Origin: Ornithinimicrobium ciconiae
Lineage (GTDB): Bacteria > Actinomycetota > Actinomycetes > Actinomycetales > Dermatophilaceae
DNA length: 64,000 bases
Direction: 5' to 3'
Assembly (NCBI RefSeq): GCF_007197575.1
Contig: NZ_CP041616.1
Span: 1,550,001 to 1,614,000 of the forward strand
The notes under the pieces are model-generated. The model was not told the DNA's origin, ran no database searches, and worked only from the letters and a program-made list of their open reading frames with translations. This document shows, piece after piece, positions 60,474 through 64,000 of the stretch (positions within the stretch are counted from its first letter, which is position 1; every line of letters starts with the position of its first letter). Both the position numbers and the translations under genes were made by a program.

Positions 60474-61480
60474 GAGGCCACCGCTTCCCTGACGACCGGA
60501 CGTGCGGTGGTGCGGGAATCCACTCCACCGAGCGCGTGGTGTGGCGTCAGGGCGAGCGCGGACAGCGCCGACTGGATCCGTGCCCAGGTGTCGGGGGCGG
60601 CCGGCACGAGCGGCAGGCGGACCATGCCGGTGGCCAGGCCGAGGCAGGCGAGCGCGGCCTTGAGCGGCACCGGGTTGGTTTCGGCAAACAGGGCCGCCAT
60701 CAGCGGCGCCAGCTCGGCGTTGAACTCGCGGGCCCGGACGAGGTCCCCGACCATCGCCGCGCGGACCAGCTCTGCCGTCTCGGCGGGGGCGACATTGCCG
60801 CACACCGAGACCAGGCCGGTTGCGCCGACCGCGATCGCGGGCAGCGCCAGGTCGTCGTCGCCCGCGAGGACGGTCTTGCCTGCCGGGGCCTCCTGACAGA
60901 TCCGCACCATCTGGCGCAGGTCACCGGAGGACTCCTTGACCGCCACGACCTCCGGGATCGCCCACAGCTCGCGCAGCGTCTCGGGGGTCAGGTTCGAGCC
61001 CGTGCGCCCCGGCACGTTGTAGGCAATGATCGGCACACCGGGCAGCTCCTCGGTGATCGCCCGGAAGTGGGCGACGATCCCGGCGGGCTGTGGCTTGTTG
61101 TAGTAGGGGCTGACCACGAGCAGTCCGTCCGCACCGCCGGCGACGGCGGCGCGGGACAGTTCGACGGCATACTCCGTGTTGTTGTGCCCGGTGCCCACCA
61201 CGATCGGGACGCCCGGTGCCGCCTCGCGCGCAGTGGCGATCAGGTCCGCGCGCTCGGACTCGTCCACGGTCGCGGCCTCCCCGGTGGACCCCAGGACCAC
61301 CAGGAAGTCAGCGCCGCCGGCGACGACGTGCTGGACCAGGGTCCGGTAGGCCGCGAGGTCCACGGCCGGTCGCTTGCGGGAGGAACCTCCGCCGCTGGCC
61401 GGCTTGGCCGCCCCCTCCGTCCCTGTGGTGAACGGGGTGGCCAGTGCCACGCCGAGGCCGGTGAACTGTGCACCGCTCAT
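60470..61480 (-). CDS. dapA: 4-hydroxy-tetrahydrodipicolinate synthase (DapA)
   Basis: A 336-residue class I aldolase of the DapA family. GSTGEAATV, the catalytic Y154 (IIAYNVPGRTG) and Schiff-base K182 (VAVKESSG) are present. It condenses pyruvate with aspartate semialdehyde. Residues 19-38 form an extra Gly/Ser/Lys-rich insertion absent from most DapA. ATG 61480 follows AAGGAGGAACC. It overlaps dapD by ATGA, lies 31 bp after dapB, and a GT-rich run sits in that gap. Confidence 0.93.
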   Translation of the reverse strand: MSGAQFTGLGVALATPFTTGTEGAAKPASGGGSSRKRPAVDLAAYRTLVQHVVAGGADFLVVLGSTGEAATVDESERADLIATAREAAPGVPIVVGTGHNNTEYAVELSRAAVAGGADGLLVVSPYYNKPQPAGIVAHFRAITEELPGVPIIAYNVPGRTGSNLTPETLRELWAIPEVVAVKESSGDLRQMVRICQEAPAGKTVLAGDDDLALPAIAVGATGLVSVCGNVAPAETAELVRAAMVGDLVRAREFNAELAPLMAALFAETNPVPLKAALACLGLATGMVRLPLVPAAPDTWARIQSALSALALTPHHALGGVDSRTTARPVVREAVAS

Positions 61481-61511
61481 GGTTCCTCCTTCTGTGTGGG
61501 TGTGGGTGTGT

Positions 61512-62237
61512 TTATCGGTGTGGGTGAGATCGGAACAGGGGATCGAGGACCTCGGCAGCGAGGTCGTCGAAGGTGAAGCTGCCGCGACGTCCGTGGATCC
61601 ACCGGATCGCGGTGAGGGCACCGAGGGCGAAGACCTCCCGGCTGTGCGCCTCGTGCGTGAGCGTGATCGACTCGGCGGCACTGGTCAGGTGCACGTCATG
61701 GCGCCCGACGACCTCCCCGAGGCGCAGGCTGGCGGTCTGCACGCTCTCCGCCTCGCGCCCCGCTCCCGCGGCGAGGGTGTCGCGCAGCAGTAGCGCGGTG
61801 CCGCTGGGGGCATCGACCTTGCGGGTGTGGTGGATCTCGCTGACGGCGAGGTCGGCGCCGGTGCGGGCGGCATAGCCGCCGAGGGCGAGGCTGATCCGGC
61901 GCATCAGCGCGACGGTGAGGGAGAAGTTCGGGGCGGTCAGTATGCCGATCGCTGGGCTCTCCCCGCCGCTCCCCAGGGCGTCGCTCGCGTCGAACTCGTG
62001 GGTGGTCCAGCCGGTCGTGCCGATGACCAGGTCGGTGCCATTGCGGTGTGCCCAACGGATGCGGTCGGCCACGGCGTCGGCGTGGCTGACCTCGACGGCG
62101 ACGTCGACGGGGGAGAGGTCCTGAGGCGCTTCCTGCCCGACCAGCCAGGCGACGTGAAGGTCGTCGGTCTGCTCGGCGGCAGCGGCGATCGCGGAGCCCA
62201 GGCGGCCCCGTCCGAAGATCCCGATCTGCAGCGGCAT
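61512..62237 (-). CDS. dapB: 4-hydroxy-tetrahydrodipicolinate reductase (DapB)
   Basis: A 241-residue NAD(P)-dependent reductase. The Rossmann start is IGIFGRGRLGSAI, the IGTTGW motif follows, and the catalytic block SEIHHTRKVDAPSGTA (H136, H137, K140) is intact. It reduces the DapA product to tetrahydrodipicolinate. ATG 62237 begins MPLQIGIFG; the longer frame adds no homologous sequence. First gene of the five-gene cluster; the upstream intergenic region contains a palindromic candidate operator. Confidence 0.92.
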   Translation of the reverse strand: MPLQIGIFGRGRLGSAIAAAAEQTDDLHVAWLVGQEAPQDLSPVDVAVEVSHADAVADRIRWAHRNGTDLVIGTTGWTTHEFDASDALGSGGESPAIGILTAPNFSLTVALMRRISLALGGYAARTGADLAVSEIHHTRKVDAPSGTALLLRDTLAAGAGREAESVQTASLRLGEVVGRHDVHLTSAAESITLTHEAHSREVFALGALTAIRWIHGRRGSFTFDDLAAEVLDPLFRSHPHR

Positions 62238-62543
62238 GGATCGAGTATGGAGGAGATTCCCGGCGGCACAGATCATAAAACCGCAGGTCAGAGAGGGTGT
62301 CCGGTGGGGTGGCGTCGCGACCGGAAAATATCCGGCGAACGCGACGGTCCGCCCGGCTCGCTGCGTCGGCCGGCGCAAAACACGCAGTGTGAGACAGGTC
62401 TCATCGTGCTTCTCAGGACGTCACCATCCCCAGAGACCTGGTGTGACGAATCCGACCGGTGGTTGTTGAACTCGCCACTGCCGTGTGGCTGCCCCTAGGG
62501 TGATAAAACGCCCACCGGTGGTGGCTGTAGCGAGGAGATCGTC
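62238..62543. promoter_or_regulatory. Divergent control region with palindrome
   Basis: A 306-bp region between dapB and the GntP-type gene. TGAGAC-AG-GTCTCA at 62389-62402 is a perfect 6-bp dyad and the best candidate operator. CCGGA-AAATA-TCCGG lies near 62320-62334. No coding sequence is supported. It could control both the dap-like operon and the permease. Confidence 0.55.
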
Positions 62544-63980
62544 ATGGAGGCAATGGAGCCGGTCCACAGCGCAGGGATCCTGCTGATCATCGCAGCGGTC
62601 GCGGTGGTGCTGCTGCTGTTCTTGATCATGAAGGTCAAGCTCCATGCGTTCGTCGCGCTGGTGCTGGTGAGCGTGCTGACGGCCGTGGCGGCGGGGATCC
62701 CGCTGACGAGCGTGCCCGACGCACTCATGGGCGGCTTCAGCAGCACCCTCGGCTCGGTCGCGCTCCTGGTGGCCTTCGGCGTCATGCTCGGCAGGCTGCT
62801 GGAGTACACGGGCGGTGCTCAGGTGCTCGCCGACACCCTGATCAACAGATTCGGTGAGAAGCGGGCACCCCTCGCGCTCGGAGTCGCCGCGCTGATCTTT
62901 GGCTTTCCGATCTTCTTCGACGCCGGTCTGGTGGTCTTCCTGCCGATCATCTTCACCGTCGCCCGGCGCTTCGGAGGATCGATCCTGACCTACGGCCTGC
63001 CCACGGCTGGTGCCTTCGCCGCGATGCACGCCGTCGTGCCCCCGCACCCCGGGCCGGTGGCTGCAGCGGACCTGATGGATGGCAGCATCGGGCTCACCCT
63101 GATCATCGGCATACCCGTGGCTGTCGTGGGCTGGTTCAGCGGCGCCTATCTTGTCGGCACGGCGCTGGGTCGGCGCTTCAACGTCTCGATCCCTGACATC
63201 GCCTTCGGCAAGCAGAACGAGGGCCTCGGCGTGGAGGCCGGGCCCGGTGGCGAGACTGGTGCGGGGGAGGGAGGCGACACCCGGGTCGCGGTGCGAGCGC
63301 CCTCCTTCGCACAGGTGCTCCTGCTGCTCCTGCTGCCCTTTGTCCTGATCGCGCTGAACACCGGCATCGGAACCCTGAGGACCTCGGGCGCCATCTCCGA
63401 CGACGCAGTCTGGGCCGACGTCCTGCAGCTGATCGGGCAGACCCCCATCGCGCTGTTGATCACCGTCCTGGTCGCGCTGTTCACGCTGGCCCCGAACCGG
63501 TTCAGCATCGCCTCGGCCAGCAACCTGTTTGATGATGCGCTCGGCTCGATCGCCGCCATCATCCTCATCACCGGCGCCGGTGGCATGTTCGGCGGTGTGT
63601 TGCGAGCCAGCGGCATCGGCAAGGCCCTGACCGAAGAGCTCGGCTCCCTCGGGCTCCCGCTGCTGGCGCAGGCCTTCCTGATCGCCACCGCGCTGCGGGT
63701 GGCGCAGGGCTCGGCCACGGTGGCGATCACCACCACGGCCGGACTGATCGCGCCCCAGGTCGCGGCCGAAGGCCTCGGCGACGCCCGGATTGCGCTGCTG
63801 GTCTTTGCGGTGGCAGCCGGATCGACCGTGCTCTCGCACGTGAATGACTCGGGGTTCTGGCTGGTCAGCCGGTTCTTTGGGATGGACGTGCGCACGACGT
63901 TGAAGACCTGGACCGTCCTGGAGACCACGCTCGGGCTGAGCATCTTCGCCCTCGCCGCGATCCTGTGGCCGATCTTCTAA
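62544..63980 (+). CDS. GntP-family permease
   Basis: A 478-residue polytopic membrane protein of the gluconate:H+ symporter family, with about 12 helices. FGFPIFFDAGLVVFLPIIF, HAVVPPHPGPVAAADL and GSATVAITTTAGLI are family signatures. A charged loop of about 40 residues lies near 225-250 (EAGPGGETGAGEGGD). ATG 62544 has GAGGAG at 8 bp. The substrate may be gluconate or another hydroxy or amino acid. It is divergent from dapB and could serve the same pathway. Confidence 0.9.
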   Translation: MEAMEPVHSAGILLIIAAVAVVLLLFLIMKVKLHAFVALVLVSVLTAVAAGIPLTSVPDALMGGFSSTLGSVALLVAFGVMLGRLLEYTGGAQVLADTLINRFGEKRAPLALGVAALIFGFPIFFDAGLVVFLPIIFTVARRFGGSILTYGLPTAGAFAAMHAVVPPHPGPVAAADLMDGSIGLTLIIGIPVAVVGWFSGAYLVGTALGRRFNVSIPDIAFGKQNEGLGVEAGPGGETGAGEGGDTRVAVRAPSFAQVLLLLLLPFVLIALNTGIGTLRTSGAISDDAVWADVLQLIGQTPIALLITVLVALFTLAPNRFSIASASNLFDDALGSIAAIILITGAGGMFGGVLRASGIGKALTEELGSLGLPLLAQAFLIATALRVAQGSATVAITTTAGLIAPQVAAEGLGDARIALLVFAVAAGSTVLSHVNDSGFWLVSRFFGMDVRTTLKTWTVLETTLGLSIFALAAILWPIF

Positions 63981-64000
63981 CGTCCGGCAGCGATCTTCTC

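Overview
The window comes from a high-GC actinomycete. Support includes GTG starts, a WhiB-family regulator, several large LuxR-type regulators, PadR and DUF305/LVIVD genes, and one apparently leaderless transcript. The gene set suggests Micrococcales, perhaps an Intrasporangiaceae or Ornithinimicrobium-like organism; that placement is inference from gene style, not a database match. No rRNA, tRNA or CRISPR array was seen. Genes are dense on both strands and many are joined by 4-bp ATGA overlaps.

Layout. 0-5.2 kb: a complete IS3-family element (241-1520, perfect 25-bp inverted repeats, CTC target duplication), a PLD/SF2 helicase/DUF3427 protein, a relic of a gene found intact at 22.7 kb, and an orphan small peptide gene. 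5.3-7.7 kb: a FucP-like symporter overlapping a sugar-binding lipoprotein. 7.7-13.7 kb (minus): LysR, SDR, alpha/beta hydrolase, RecA-fold-like protein and LuxR, with a second peptide gene divergent from LysR. 14-18.2 kb: metallothionein-like protein, NAD(P)-binding protein and a LAL regulator. 18.3-22.6 kb (plus): ABC exporter, Ser/Thr kinase, hydrolase and GPP34 protein. 22.7-26.4 kb: a large S1-like/coiled-coil protein, WhiB7-like regulator, second RecA-fold-like paralogue and GNAT. 26.4-36.8 kb: cell-surface genes (Ltp-like, LtaS-like, holin-like, repeat protein, lipoprotein, M36 protease). 37-43.7 kb: LuxR, a large membrane protein and a two-component system. 43.7-51.9 kb: a broken flavin monooxygenase, ABC/MDR operon, PadR/HAAS pair, EamA transporter, and an ICL/PEP-mutase gene with an internal stop. 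52-55.9 kb: LVIVD, DUF305 and M14 carboxypeptidase. 56-57.2 kb: second LysR with a third peptide gene. 57.2-64 kb: a compact five-gene cluster of diaminopimelate-pathway homologues (dapB, dapA, dapD, aminotransferase, PLP decarboxylase), with a GntP permease divergent from it.

The main candidate for an undescribed system is the set of three small peptide genes (49, 55 and 75 codons). They share an N-terminal R-x-[TI]-Q-T-I-[DG] motif and a C-terminal [MP]-x-V-x-Y-x-[DE] motif. Each lies behind the same control region: a GCAT-N7-ATGC dyad, then 30 bp later a CGTAT block, then 31-32 bp later the ATG. Two are divergent from closely similar LysR genes; the third has lost its LysR. The second candidate is the dap-like cluster. 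It lacks dapE and dapF, has a proteobacterial-type DapD, and has a decarboxylase without the Cys-Glu-Ser motif of LysA. This points to a specialised product, possibly tabtoxin-like in logic, rather than housekeeping lysine synthesis.
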